32,541 nt of DNA from an uncultured Chitinophagales bacterium (lineage in GTDB: Bacteria > Bacteroidota > Bacteroidia > Chitinophagales > JAHDHT01). Each line of letters begins with the position of its first letter. The first letter of the stretch is position 1. The translations under genes and the position numbers were made by a program. The notes below the pieces were generated by a model, which had not been told where the DNA came from, did no database searches, and saw only the letters and a program-made list of their open reading frames with translations. This document shows positions 15,737 to 24,075 of this stretch, piece after piece. The DNA lies in contig CALHDG010000072.1 in the NCBI GenBank assembly GCA_938023075.1, forward strand, positions 1 through 32,541. Direction: 5' to 3'.

Positions 15737-18109
15737 TTAGTCAATTGCAACAACTTCGTCTGATAAACCATCAATCCATTCCGCCAAATATTTCAAGTAT
15801 TGTTTATCGTTTAAATTTCGAGCTAATGGAGGCATCCTATTTTCTTCTAAACTAGCATCGCGCACCCAAATTTCAGAAGCCTGGTGGTCGCCGGGCTTAA
15901 TTAATTGATGATTAGGATTGGAGGCAGAACTTTGGGTGTCGAAATTAAGGGTGTTCTGAAATTGTAAGGGTATTTCGTAACGCAAATCCATATTAACATC
16001 TGCCACGCCACCCAATTGATGACAAGGAGCACAATTGGAATCCATGTAAGAGCGTATTCTTAATTCTAAATCAGCATTTTCGTCATCTATTGCAAAAGCT
16101 CGATTAAAATTATCGGCGTTAGTAATAGTGCTGCTTAAAACCCCTTTATCACTTAAGTACTCCAATTGATTTTTATGAATGGCTAAATCAGGGTAAAAAA
16201 GTTCACTATTCAACTGATGAGTTTTCACCCCCAAAACATAATTGGCATTTTTATTATGGCAACTTAAGCATTGATCGCGGCTCGGGAAAACCCAATGCTG
16301 TTTAAAAGAAAGGTTGCCATTTTCCATAATGTCAAACTCTTTGGAATCTTGGGTACGTAACAATGTAGCATCAGTGCCGTCTTCATTCCATTTGTACGTT
16401 AAGCCATAGCTTTGCTGGTTTTTACCCACTATAAAAAACCGGGTCTCCAATTTCGAGGTAGCCGAAGATGGGGCTTCACTTAATGGCAATTCAAAATGTT
16501 TAATGAAAACGGTTCCTTCAGGAAAAATCCAATTATCGTTGCTGCTAAATTGAATTTTTTGTTGATCGGGAATTGCCATCCAACGGTATTTAATCGCCCT
16601 GTCCGACCAAAGCGGCGCAATTACCTGATAGGGAATAACTCCATCGGCAACTTGCAAATTAATTAGATCGCTAAACGCACCTAAATCAGATAAACGATTA
16701 GGTGGGTCGGGTTGCACTTTACGTTGTTGTAACTTTAAAAGTTTGCCAGGTTTGGTATGATCTTCTCCAATTACAGTTAACAATACTTCTCCATTAGCTA
16801 AAATATGTACCCCACTAATACCAGGTTTTTCAGGCAGATCAATATTAAGATTGGTCAAATTGGGTATTAAAATTTCGTAGTCGGGTTTCGTACTTTTATT
16901 ATAGGTTAAAGCCATTAATTTGCTTTTCCCAAAATCGGCAAACAGATATTTGCCATAAAGGTTAACAAAAACCGACCCTCGATAAACTCCGCCACCAATA
17001 ATGGCATTATCAATCGAACGGTCATATTCAAAAAGTGGAGGCTTTTCGTTACCGATTAATTCTATTGGTTTTTCGTGTACTTCCGATTTTAAGGTTCCTT
17101 CAATATAGGGCCACTGTAAGTTATCTCCTTTTTTAACTTGACTAATTTCTTCACGTACTTCCGAGCCAACATCCAATACCCAAATGTTATCCTCTATGTT
17201 GTCATAAGAAGTGGAATAGGGGCTGCGAATTCCAATTGCGAAAAACTCTTCTAAAGTTGAACCATCCCCACTCAACCATGGATTATCGTTGGGTATGCTG
17301 TAGCCTTGACTAAAGGTTTTGCCCCAGCCTTGCTGAGGTGTAGCATTGGCTTTGGGTTGTCTATTAATGGGATGACTTTTGTTCGGATCATTATCTATAT
17401 CAATTCGAATAACACCACTAAATAAGCCACCGTCTATACGTTGTGTAGATTCTTCTTGATGTTCTGCTGCGCCTTCATCACCTAATGAAACATATAAAAA
17501 TCCATCAGGACCAAAAAACATAGCCCCACCATTATGCCAGCTACTCCGGTCATACTGCTGAAATAAAATTTCTTCACTATCAGCATCAAAAGTTTGCGTG
17601 TCAGTATTCCACGAAAATTTTGATAGACGATTAAAACCTAATTCTGACCATTCATCTGGTTGAGGTTTAGTTCTGTAAAAAATAAAAATAAGTTGTTTGT
17701 CCAGATTTTCCTCATCGCCAAATTTAGGATGCAATGCCATACCAACTGTACCAGCTTCACCTAATTTAAATGAACGGTCTTTAATATCTAAGATAAGCTT
17801 TTGAGTTTGATTGGCAAAGTTGACCTGCCAGACTTCTCCCAATTTACTCAACACTAAGTTATCATCACTATTCGGGAAAGGTAAAATACGTAAAGGCGAA
17901 GCAATTTTGATCTCCTCAAAACTATCATCTACCGTCCAAGAACCGACTTCTCCTGGTGGCGTTTCAGAAAAAACACCATTTAGATATGGTTGAATATTAG
18001 TAGTGTTTTTGGGTATGTTTAGCGATGCCATACCAAAACAAACCAAAGCAATCCATACAACAAATTTAGTGTTGGTATTCATGTTGGAAAGATATTGAAT
18101 TATTTTCAA
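15737..18109 (-). CDS. Glucose/sorbosone dehydrogenase-like propeller with two CxxCH motifs, sorting domain lost
   Basis: 790 residues. A signal peptide lies at about 10-30, with M10 an alternative start. Residues about 55-465 form a beta-propeller like soluble PQQ-dependent sugar dehydrogenases (GTVGMALHPKF, WHNGGAMFFGPDGFLYVSLGD, GIRSPYS, GGGVYRG). Residues about 470-785 resemble the bacterial family TIGR03806, with CLSCH at 614-618 and CAPCH at 693-697, both able to hold c-type heme. The predicted role is oxidation of a sugar or similar substrate outside the inner membrane, with electrons passed to heme. A TAA ends the frame right before a complete type A T9SS sorting domain, so the product may stay in the periplasm instead of reaching the surface. 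Confidence 0.82.
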   Translation of the reverse strand: MKIIQYLSNMNTNTKFVVWIALVCFGMASLNIPKNTTNIQPYLNGVFSETPPGEVGSWTVDDSFEEIKIASPLRILPFPNSDDNLVLSKLGEVWQVNFANQTQKLILDIKDRSFKLGEAGTVGMALHPKFGDEENLDKQLIFIFYRTKPQPDEWSELGFNRLSKFSWNTDTQTFDADSEEILFQQYDRSSWHNGGAMFFGPDGFLYVSLGDEGAAEHQEESTQRIDGGLFSGVIRIDIDNDPNKSHPINRQPKANATPQQGWGKTFSQGYSIPNDNPWLSGDGSTLEEFFAIGIRSPYSTSYDNIEDNIWVLDVGSEVREEISQVKKGDNLQWPYIEGTLKSEVHEKPIELIGNEKPPLFEYDRSIDNAIIGGGVYRGSVFVNLYGKYLFADFGKSKLMALTYNKSTKPDYEILIPNLTNLNIDLPEKPGISGVHILANGEVLLTVIGEDHTKPGKLLKLQQRKVQPDPPNRLSDLGAFSDLINLQVADGVIPYQVIAPLWSDRAIKYRWMAIPDQQKIQFSSNDNWIFPEGTVFIKHFELPLSEAPSSATSKLETRFFIVGKNQQSYGLTYKWNEDGTDATLLRTQDSKEFDIMENGNLSFKQHWVFPSRDQCLSCHNKNANYVLGVKTHQLNSELFYPDLAIHKNQLEYLSDKGVLSSTITNADNFNRAFAIDDENADLELRIRSYMDSNCAPCHQLGGVADVNMDLRYEIPLQFQNTLNFDTQSSASNPNHQLIKPGDHQASEIWVRDASLEENRMPPLARNLNDKQYLKYLAEWIDGLSDEVVAID

Positions 18110-18124
18110 ATATTGCTCAGCACC

Positions 18125-18580
18125 TTATTTAAAATGTATTTTCATACCCTCATGTGAAGCAACAAAACCGAGATCTTCATAAAACTTTACAGCTTGGGGT
18201 CTTTTTTTATCGGTGGTTAATTGAAGCAAATGGGCTTTTTTTTCTTTTGCCCGCTCAATTGCCCATTCAAACATCAGCTTGCCGTAGCCGTGTCCTCTTT
18301 TATCTTTTCTAATTCTAACGGCTTCTATTTGTGCTCGCACACCACCACGATACGTTAAATATTGTATGAACGTTAGCTGCAAGGTTCCTATAATTTCGTG
18401 GTGTTCATTTTCTAAAATAATCAGTTCTTGATTTTTGTCGGTAGCTATTTTTTCAAAAGCATAGAGGTATGCCTCAGGTAAAGGAAGTTGAAAATTTTCT
18501 CTTTGTTGCCCTAAGTCATCATCTGCCAGCATTTGTACAATGGTTGGAAGGTCTTTTATAGTTGCTTTTCTAAATTTCAT
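18125..18580 (-). CDS. GNAT family N-acetyltransferase
   Basis: 151 residues covering a whole GNAT domain. It begins MKFRKATIKDLPTIVQMLAD, and the acetyl-CoA pyrophosphate loop VRIRKDKRGHGYGKLM (about 88-103) fits the Q/RxxGxG/A pattern; the C-terminal AVKFYEDLGF is typical. It should acetylate a small molecule or protein amine; the substrate is not predictable. The ATG lies one base after the stop of the upstream secreted protein gene, so translation of the two is probably coupled. Confidence 0.88.
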   Translation of the reverse strand: MKFRKATIKDLPTIVQMLADDDLGQQRENFQLPLPEAYLYAFEKIATDKNQELIILENEHHEIIGTLQLTFIQYLTYRGGVRAQIEAVRIRKDKRGHGYGKLMFEWAIERAKEKKAHLLQLTTDKKRPQAVKFYEDLGFVASHEGMKIHFK

Positions 18581-18581
18581 A

Positions 18582-19751
18582 TTAATTCGTTGAAGTGTTC
18601 AGCAACATAATTTCAACTACATTAGAAGTGGAAATGTCTTCTATTAATTGTGTGCGGGTATAATTTGCTTTTAATAGTGTTAGACTGTTAACATTATAAG
18701 TGTAGTTTCTTTCAGATTTTATATACAAAGGTTGTTGTTTGATTTTTCGTTTTTCTTTGGCAGGCACTTTACCATTGAGTTCTTTCAACACTTCTAAGTA
18801 ATAATTTTTTAAGGCGGCTTCATCAGTTGAACTATTGCTTTTTACGGTGACGGTTGAATCGCTTAATTCACAAAGTATTTGCCCTTTACCCGGCACTTTA
18901 CCACTTCCAAAAGTAACCGGAAAATTTTTGTCAAATTCAAGGGTTTCACCATTGATGTATTGCGTGCCATAATTAAAATGAAGCAGTTGTAAATCTTTTG
19001 CAAACAAACTACCAATACCTTCTTGGGTACTTAAAGCATAAGCCGATTCAACCGCATTCTGTCCCCAAAAAATAAGGTCTGATTCGGTTAATTGATTTTC
19101 GACAATTTGCTCGATCTCCTTATATACCAATGTTCGTATGGTTTCCCAATTTATTAATTCTTCTACCAAGCCATAAGCATCGGTGCGATATTCCATTTTA
19201 ATCTCTTTTTTAATTAAAGGACCATACGCATCACCTGTTGTTTTTAAGTCAAGGGTTTCCCACTGCAATAAGTAACCATACTTTGAAGAATCTACCACCA
19301 CCATTTGCAACATTTTGATAGCAGAGGCTAAAGTGTCTGCCTCCCCCTCACCTACGGCTTCCACTACATAGTCTTTTATTTCGTATAATAACGTGTCGTT
19401 CAATTTCCAAGTGGCATCTATTTGAATTTGTTCATCTTGTGCAAGCCCGTTAAACGAAGTAAAGCATAGCCCCAAAATAAGGAATGATGAGAAAATAAAT
19501 TTACTATCTATGATAAAGCAATTTTTTGATAGACAAGGCGAAAAACGTAGTCTTAGTGGGGCTAAGACGAGGCTTTTCAACGGAGTATATCGGAAAATCG
19601 CAAAGTCAGAATGTAAATTTATTTTTTTTTCATTCCTAAATAAGATAAAAACGCAACATATCTTGTTTAACAATTGAAACAATTGATTGTTATATGGTTG
19701 TTGATAATTCAATCTATAGTTTTTAGTTGTGACGATTTTAATTGTAAACAT
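18582..19751 (-). CDS. Secreted protein of unknown function; signal peptide split by a family B element
   Basis: The mature part (about 280 residues from DEQIQIDATWKLNDTLLYEI) has no recognised domain but reads like an exported Bacteroidota protein. The frame is open back to an ATG at 19751, yet the first 84 codons run through intergenic sequence and a family B element. Without the element and one copy of its 8-base flanking repeat, the ATG at 19633 leads towards a good signal peptide (MKKNKFIFSSFLILGL, then cleavage after GLAQ), provided the A9 tract after that ATG is one base shorter. As it stands, no ATG, GTG or TTG precedes the full signal peptide in a natural position, so export is probably lost or reduced. 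The downstream GNAT gene may depend on its translation. Confidence 0.6.
   Translation of the reverse strand: MFTIKIVTTKNYRLNYQQPYNNQLFQLLNKICCVFILFRNEKKINLHSDFAIFRYTPLKSLVLAPLRLRFSPCLSKNCFIIDSKFIFSSFLILGLCFTSFNGLAQDEQIQIDATWKLNDTLLYEIKDYVVEAVGEGEADTLASAIKMLQMVVVDSSKYGYLLQWETLDLKTTGDAYGPLIKKEIKMEYRTDAYGLVEELINWETIRTLVYKEIEQIVENQLTESDLIFWGQNAVESAYALSTQEGIGSLFAKDLQLLHFNYGTQYINGETLEFDKNFPVTFGSGKVPGKGQILCELSDSTVTVKSNSSTDEAALKNYYLEVLKELNGKVPAKEKRKIKQQPLYIKSERNYTYNVNSLTLLKANYTRTQLIEDISTSNVVEIMLLNTSTN
19496..19621 (-). mobile_element. Family B long-hairpin element, copy 2, with 8-bp target duplication
   Basis: The element 19504-19613 (110 bp) is flanked by direct copies of TAAATTTA at 19496-19503 and 19614-19621; the target itself is a palindrome. 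The whole unit folds into an imperfect long hairpin centred on GTCTTAG-TGGGG-CTAAGAC (around 19548-19567). It lies inside the signal-peptide codons of the secreted protein gene. Confidence 0.82.
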
Positions 19752-19961
19752 AACTTTATTGATGGGGAATTTATTATGAAAAAGTCATTAGAAAAAGGAT
19801 TAAATGAATAACAGCTTTGGCGATCGCTTTACCTATTGGACATTACAACTTATGCGTAAAGTAAAATAATTATCCTTAAACAAGTTCAGAGAATTGTAGG
19901 CAATAAACTACTTTTCAATGTCAAGTTTCCTACTTTTGTTTTACCAAATAAAAATAGTAAA
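19752..19961. other. Divergent intergenic region
   Basis: 210 bases between the minus-strand secreted protein and the plus-strand DUF547 gene. It contains a TACTTTTG box at 19931-19938. No other feature is seen. Confidence 0.4.
19931..19938 (+). promoter_or_regulatory. -7 box (TACTTTTG)
   Basis: It matches TAnnTTTG and ends 23 bases before the ATG at 19962. Confidence 0.5.
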
Positions 19962-20717
19962 ATGAAAGTAGGGTTACTTTTAGCGTATTGTGTTTGTTTT
20001 ATCACTTGCCAAAACCAAGCACCACAAAAGATACAATATGGCAAGGCAAATCCGGTTAATCATCAAACTTGGGATGATTTATTACAAAAACATGTAACCG
20101 AACAAGGCAACGTAAACTATAAAGGCTTTATCGCAGATACGGTGTTGTTGAATCAATATCTTAATCAGCTTACCAAAAACAAACCAACTAACAATTGGAG
20201 CGAAAAAGCTCAATTAGCTTATTGGATAAATGTATACAATGCGTTTACCGTAAAATTAATTGTAGATAATTATCCGCTTGCCAGCATAAAAGATATTAAA
20301 AAAGGCATCCCTTTTATCAGTTCAGTTTGGGATATCAAGTTTATTGAATTTGACGAAGAAACCATCGATTTAAATAAAGTAGAACACGGCATTTTACGTA
20401 AACAGTTTAACGAGCCGCGTATTCATTTTGCTATTAACTGTGCCAGCTTCTCTTGCCCTCGTTTACTAAATAAAGCCTACACTGCCGAAAAACTAGAGCA
20501 ACAACTCACTTTTATGACGAAAGACTTTTTGAATGATCCAAAAAGAAATCGCCTAACAGAAAAAGAAGTGCAGCTCTCTAAAATATTCAGTTGGTTTAAA
20601 GGTGATTTTACCAAACAAGGCACTTTAGTAGAATTTTTAAACCAATACGCTCCAGTAAAAATTGCGGACAATGCCAACATCAGTCATTTGGATTATAATT
20701 GGCAATTGAATGAATAA
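19962..20717 (+). CDS. DUF547 lipoprotein
   Basis: 251 residues. The N-terminal hydrophobic segment ends in CFITC, so C16 is a likely lipidation site. The body carries the DUF547 signature: YWINVYNAFTVKLIVDNYPLASIKDI, then HFAINCASFSCPRLLNKAYTAEKLEQQL and SKIFSWFKGDF. DUF547 proteins are widespread and mostly uncharacterised; the Cys/His pattern has been likened to thiol-dependent enzymes, but no reaction is established. It is probably anchored in the envelope. A family A hairpin element follows 12 bases after the stop. Confidence 0.85.
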   Translation: MKVGLLLAYCVCFITCQNQAPQKIQYGKANPVNHQTWDDLLQKHVTEQGNVNYKGFIADTVLLNQYLNQLTKNKPTNNWSEKAQLAYWINVYNAFTVKLIVDNYPLASIKDIKKGIPFISSVWDIKFIEFDEETIDLNKVEHGILRKQFNEPRIHFAINCASFSCPRLLNKAYTAEKLEQQLTFMTKDFLNDPKRNRLTEKEVQLSKIFSWFKGDFTKQGTLVEFLNQYAPVKIADNANISHLDYNWQLNE

Positions 20718-20729
20718 TTTTACAATCAT

Positions 20730-20829
20730 ATTTTTTTGAAGCGAAAGGATTATACACACAAAAAGGCGCAGCTTGCTTTCCGCTCAAATGCCAACACTGT
20801 GTGATTGGCATAACCGCTACAATCAAGGC
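20730..20829 (+). repeat. Family A hairpin element, copy 3
   Basis: Box 1 is atttttttgaagcgaaa (20730-20746). The left flank is cttgctttccgctcaa, the stem ATGCCAA (20787-20793) pairs with TTGGCAT (20804-20810) and continues into CAC/GTG around a TGT loop, and the right flank is aaccgctacaatcaaggct to 20829. This is the shortest hairpin of the five. Confidence 0.85.
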
Positions 20830-20885
20830 TAAATAGCAAAGGGTACTCCGCTGTGGAAGCGTTTCTTTACATAGTACAAACCTAT

Positions 20886-20975
20886 TTTGCCCCTAATTTT
20901 TTGCAAAAATACCCAAAGTTTGCCCCTAATTTTTTGCAAAAACACCCAAAGTTTGCCCCTAATTTTTTGCAAAAA
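20886..20975. repeat. Tandem 33-bp repeats, 2.7 copies
   Basis: Units at 20886-20918 and 20919-20951 differ by one base; a partial third runs 20952-20975. Each unit is tttgcccctaattttttgca followed by aaaa-acccaaag, and contains the near-palindrome tttttgcaaaaa. They lie 120-210 bases upstream of the ATPase start. They could be binding sites, or replication slippage without function. Confidence 0.85.
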
Positions 20976-21096
20976 TTGTACATTTATAGCTTTAAAAATC
21001 ACAAAAATATCGTCATACTCTCTTAAAAATTTGATTATTAATGTTTTAAATAATTAAAAAACAATAACTAATAATTCGTAAATTCTATTGTAAATA

Positions 21097-22416
21097 TTGA
21101 GTTACCTAAAACGACATATCGATGCAACTTTTCTTACCTGGAAAAAGCAAAAAAAAAGGAAGCCGTTACTACTTCGTGGAGCCAGGCAGGTTGGTAAATC
21201 GTCGTCAGTAAAAGCATTTGGTAAAACTTTTGACAATTTTGTAGAGGTCAATTTTGATGAAAATAAAAGTATCCATCAATTATTTGAAGGCGACTACAAT
21301 GTGGCAAATATCATCAATGAGTTATCTGTTTTTTATGGAAAAGCCATTGTACCTGGAAAAACCTTATTGTTCTTTGATGAGATACAAGCCTGTCAACAAG
21401 CCATTGCTTCTTTACGATATTTTTATGAGCAACTGCCGGCATTGCATGTAATAGCAGCCGGTTCCTTATTAGAATTTGCCTTAGAAGAATTACCCTCTTT
21501 TGGCGTTGGACGTATTCGTTCTGTTTTTATGCATCCTTTGTCTTTTAATGAATTTTTAAGTGCCGGAAACCACACTGTTTTATTAAAAGCCAAAAAGCAG
21601 GCAGCTATTCAAAAACCGCTATCAGCATTGAACCATCAAAAACTGGTGGATTTGCTAAGGCAATTTTTAATTATTGGAGGCATGCCCGAAGTAGTGAAAA
21701 CCTATTTTCAAACAAATAATATTATCGAATGTCAAACTGTTTTAAACGACATTTATGTATCTTTACAAGATGATTTTGCGAAGTATAAAACAAGAGTGCC
21801 TAGCTCGCGTATAACCGATGTATTAGATGCCGTTGTTCGTCAAAATGGAAATAAGTTCAACTATTCTAAAACCAAGTCAACAGCCAATCACCGGCAACTG
21901 AAAGAAGCTATCGATTTGTTGATTAAAGCCGGTTTGGTTATTCCCATTACCCATACTTCTGCTAATGGCATCCCTTTAGGGGCAGAAAAAAACATTAAAA
22001 AACAAAAAATGTTAATGATAGATACTGGCTTATTTTTACGCTCTGCCAATCTGCAATTAGCCAACATCTTATTATATCAAAATATTGATTTAGTTAATAA
22101 AGGAGGTTTAGCAGAATTATTTGTAGGTTTAGAAATGATTAAATACCACAGCCACTTTGAGCGGCAACAATTGTATTACTGGTCGCGCGAAAAAGCAGGA
22201 AGCAGCGCAGAAATAGATTTTGTAATACAGCAAGGAGAACAAATTATTCCCGTTGAAGTAAAATCGGGTAAGCAAGGAAAAATGCAAAGTATGTGGCAAT
22301 TTTTAAAAGAAAAACACACGCTAAACGGCATTAGAATTTCATTAGAAAATTATGCGCACGTAAATGGGGTAGATATTATTCCATTATATGCGTTAAGTGA
22401 ATTAATTGACTACTAA
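21097..22416 (+). CDS. AAA_14/DUF4143 ATPase
   Basis: 439 residues. The N-terminal P-loop domain has Walker A GARQVGKS (28-35), Walker B LLFFDE (90-95) and the family signatures ASLRYFYEQ and AAGSLLEFAL...FGVGRI. The C-terminal DUF4143 domain resembles a restriction-endonuclease fold, with acidic and Lys residues in YYWSREKAGSSAEIDFVI and IPVEVKSGK. This arrangement is common, often horizontally spread and usually not in operons; its function is unsettled, with DNA-related or stress roles suggested. The start is TTG at 21097 (MSYLKRHID), with an in-frame stop at 21091-21093. The 33-bp tandem repeats stand upstream. Confidence 0.88.
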   Translation: MSYLKRHIDATFLTWKKQKKRKPLLLRGARQVGKSSSVKAFGKTFDNFVEVNFDENKSIHQLFEGDYNVANIINELSVFYGKAIVPGKTLLFFDEIQACQQAIASLRYFYEQLPALHVIAAGSLLEFALEELPSFGVGRIRSVFMHPLSFNEFLSAGNHTVLLKAKKQAAIQKPLSALNHQKLVDLLRQFLIIGGMPEVVKTYFQTNNIIECQTVLNDIYVSLQDDFAKYKTRVPSSRITDVLDAVVRQNGNKFNYSKTKSTANHRQLKEAIDLLIKAGLVIPITHTSANGIPLGAEKNIKKQKMLMIDTGLFLRSANLQLANILLYQNIDLVNKGGLAELFVGLEMIKYHSHFERQQLYYWSREKAGSSAEIDFVIQQGEQIIPVEVKSGKQGKMQSMWQFLKEKHTLNGIRISLENYAHVNGVDIIPLYALSELIDY

Positions 22417-22655
22417 GCACAAAATCCAGAAGTAAAAAAGCCCAAAACTCAACCTAAACAAGTATAATTATTTAAAAAAAGTGGCAACAGCACTGCTTGA
22501 AAAGCTAAAGAGTATAAATTTTGTCAAATCTATTGAATCGATTGAATAAGGCAACTTATTATTGACCGTCTATATCTCAGAATTAATCAATAAAAAGCCT
22601 ATCTTCAAGCGGTAAATACACAGCCCAAATATAACTTCATATAAATAGTAATAGA
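22417..22655. other. Intergenic region with a possible gene remnant
   Basis: At about 22481-22548 one frame encodes VATALLEKLKSINFVKSIES before a TAA, and the same frame reopens to 22613. It has the look of a small antitoxin tail but is too short to assign. Confidence 0.2.
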
Positions 22656-23768
22656 ATGTCTGCTACACCATTAAAGGGCAAGGTAAAATTTACTAAAGGC
22701 AATAATGTTTTTTTCATGACCGTAAAGCAAAGGGTGCAGCAATATTTTATTGATCAAAATATATCGCAGCATGCCAATTTTACGATGGTGAGTAAAACTA
22801 TTATTTTACTAAGTATGTATGTGGGAGGCATCGTATGGTTGTTTGCAATGCAGCCTCCTTTTTGGTTCGCTCTGTTTATTTGGGCTTGTTTGGGTTTGGT
22901 AAAATCTGGCATTGGTATGAGTATTATGCACGATGCTAATCATGGAGCCTATTCATCTAACAAAAAAACAAATGCTTTATTGGGTAACACTTTGCACTTG
23001 CTTGGTGGTTCGGTACACAACTGGAAGTTACAACACAACATCTTACACCATACCTATACCAATATTACCTATATGGATGATGATATTGATACCAAGTTAA
23101 TATTGCGTTTAAGTCCACATTTTCTGCTCAAAAAATTTCATCGTTTACAATACCTTTATGCGGTTTTGTTGTATAGTATTTCAACCTTGTATTGGATTGT
23201 TTTTAAAGATTTTATTCAACTATCGAAGTACACAAAAAATGGAGTGAATACTAATAGCAGCAAACAGAATACTGCACTTTTTTTTCAAATGATTACGGTG
23301 AAATTGAGCTATCTAATTGGCCTGATTGTTTTACCCATTTATTTGGGTATCCCGTTTTGGCAAGTGTTAATTGGTTTTACCATTATGCATTTCGTAGCCG
23401 GTTTTGTGTTAACCTTAATCTTTCAATTAGCTCATTCGGTTGAAGGAACTACTCACCCGATGCCTAATAAAAAGGGTATTATTGAAAACAACTGGGCTAT
23501 TCATCAAATGCATACTACGGTTAATTTTGCCCCCAAAAACAAGTGGCTTTCCTGGTATGTTGGGGGTTTAAATTTTCAGGTAGAACACCATTTGTTTCCT
23601 AAAATTTGTCACGTACACTATCCTAACATTGCCAAAATTGTAAAGCAGACTGCGCAAGAATTTGGTATACCCTATCTTGAAAACCAAACTTTTTTCAAAG
23701 CCATTAAAGCACATTTCAGATTTTTAAAAAAGTTGGGGCAGTTTAATTTGAATGAGGCTATTGGATAG
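22656..23768 (+). CDS. Fatty acid desaturase (acyl-lipid/front-end type)
   Basis: 370 residues of an integral membrane di-iron desaturase. The three His boxes are present: HDANH at 92-96, HNILHH at 127-132, and QVEHH at 308-312, the Gln-containing third box typical of front-end and linoleoyl-CoA-type desaturases. Hydrophobic segments lie around 46-88 and 205-258. There is no fused cytochrome b5, so electrons come from a separate donor such as ferredoxin. It introduces a double bond into membrane acyl chains, which commonly serves adaptation to cold. The ATG at 22656 leaves a 239-base gap to the ATPase, so it is probably its own unit. Confidence 0.9.
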   Translation: MSATPLKGKVKFTKGNNVFFMTVKQRVQQYFIDQNISQHANFTMVSKTIILLSMYVGGIVWLFAMQPPFWFALFIWACLGLVKSGIGMSIMHDANHGAYSSNKKTNALLGNTLHLLGGSVHNWKLQHNILHHTYTNITYMDDDIDTKLILRLSPHFLLKKFHRLQYLYAVLLYSISTLYWIVFKDFIQLSKYTKNGVNTNSSKQNTALFFQMITVKLSYLIGLIVLPIYLGIPFWQVLIGFTIMHFVAGFVLTLIFQLAHSVEGTTHPMPNKKGIIENNWAIHQMHTTVNFAPKNKWLSWYVGGLNFQVEHHLFPKICHVHYPNIAKIVKQTAQEFGIPYLENQTFFKAIKAHFRFLKKLGQFNLNEAIG

Positions 23769-24075
23769 TTGAAGCGCTCCTATAGGGATCAAATTCAGTT
23801 GATCCCGTTTGTCAATTGAGAACGAAGTAGCAAAGGAACGATACGCAATTGTTTAAGTAAAGTAATAAAGTATCGCTCCTCCGGAGCGAAATTATATTGT
23901 TGTTTATTGTTACCAAGGTTACACATCTCTGGTGCTTTAGCTTTTTTGGTTAGCTTATCCTTGATTCTATATTTGTTGAATTTTGTATCAATATTATACT
24001 GTAAAAAATTGCTGAAAAATAACATCTCTTTACAAAAGTAGTGATACTTTGTGCACAATTGAATATTAAAAAATT
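23769..24075. other. 307-bp intergenic region
   Basis: It contains the hairpin at 23785-23806 and a family E palindrome at 23870-23889. On the minus strand an open frame of 77 codons runs from an ATG at 24025 to 23795, with a TACTTTTG box at 24040-24033. It reads through the palindrome (NFAPEERYF) and has no recognised domain, so I treat it as doubtful. Confidence 0.35.
23785..23806. terminator. Hairpin after the desaturase gene
   Basis: GGGATCAA (23785-23792) and TTGATCCC (23799-23806) pair perfectly around a 6-base loop, 16 bases after the desaturase stop. A T-run is nearly absent (gttt), so it is a weak terminator or a 3'-end stabiliser. Confidence 0.45.

Larger units (their letters stand above)
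20718..21096. other. 379-bp intergenic region
   Basis: It holds the third family A hairpin and the 33-bp tandem repeats. The last 120 bases before the TTG at 21097 are strongly AT-rich, with no promoter box I can support. Confidence 0.5.

Noticed and set aside
20886-20975. CRISPR array
   Set aside because: The 33-bp units are directly adjacent with no spacers and no cas genes are nearby.
22481-22613. Antitoxin remnant after the ATPase
   Set aside because: Only about 20 residues look antitoxin-like; too short to support.
23795-24025. 77-codon minus-strand gene with a TACTTTTG box
   Set aside because: The box is good, but the frame runs across a family E palindrome and has no recognisable domain; kept only as a note in the intergenic entry.
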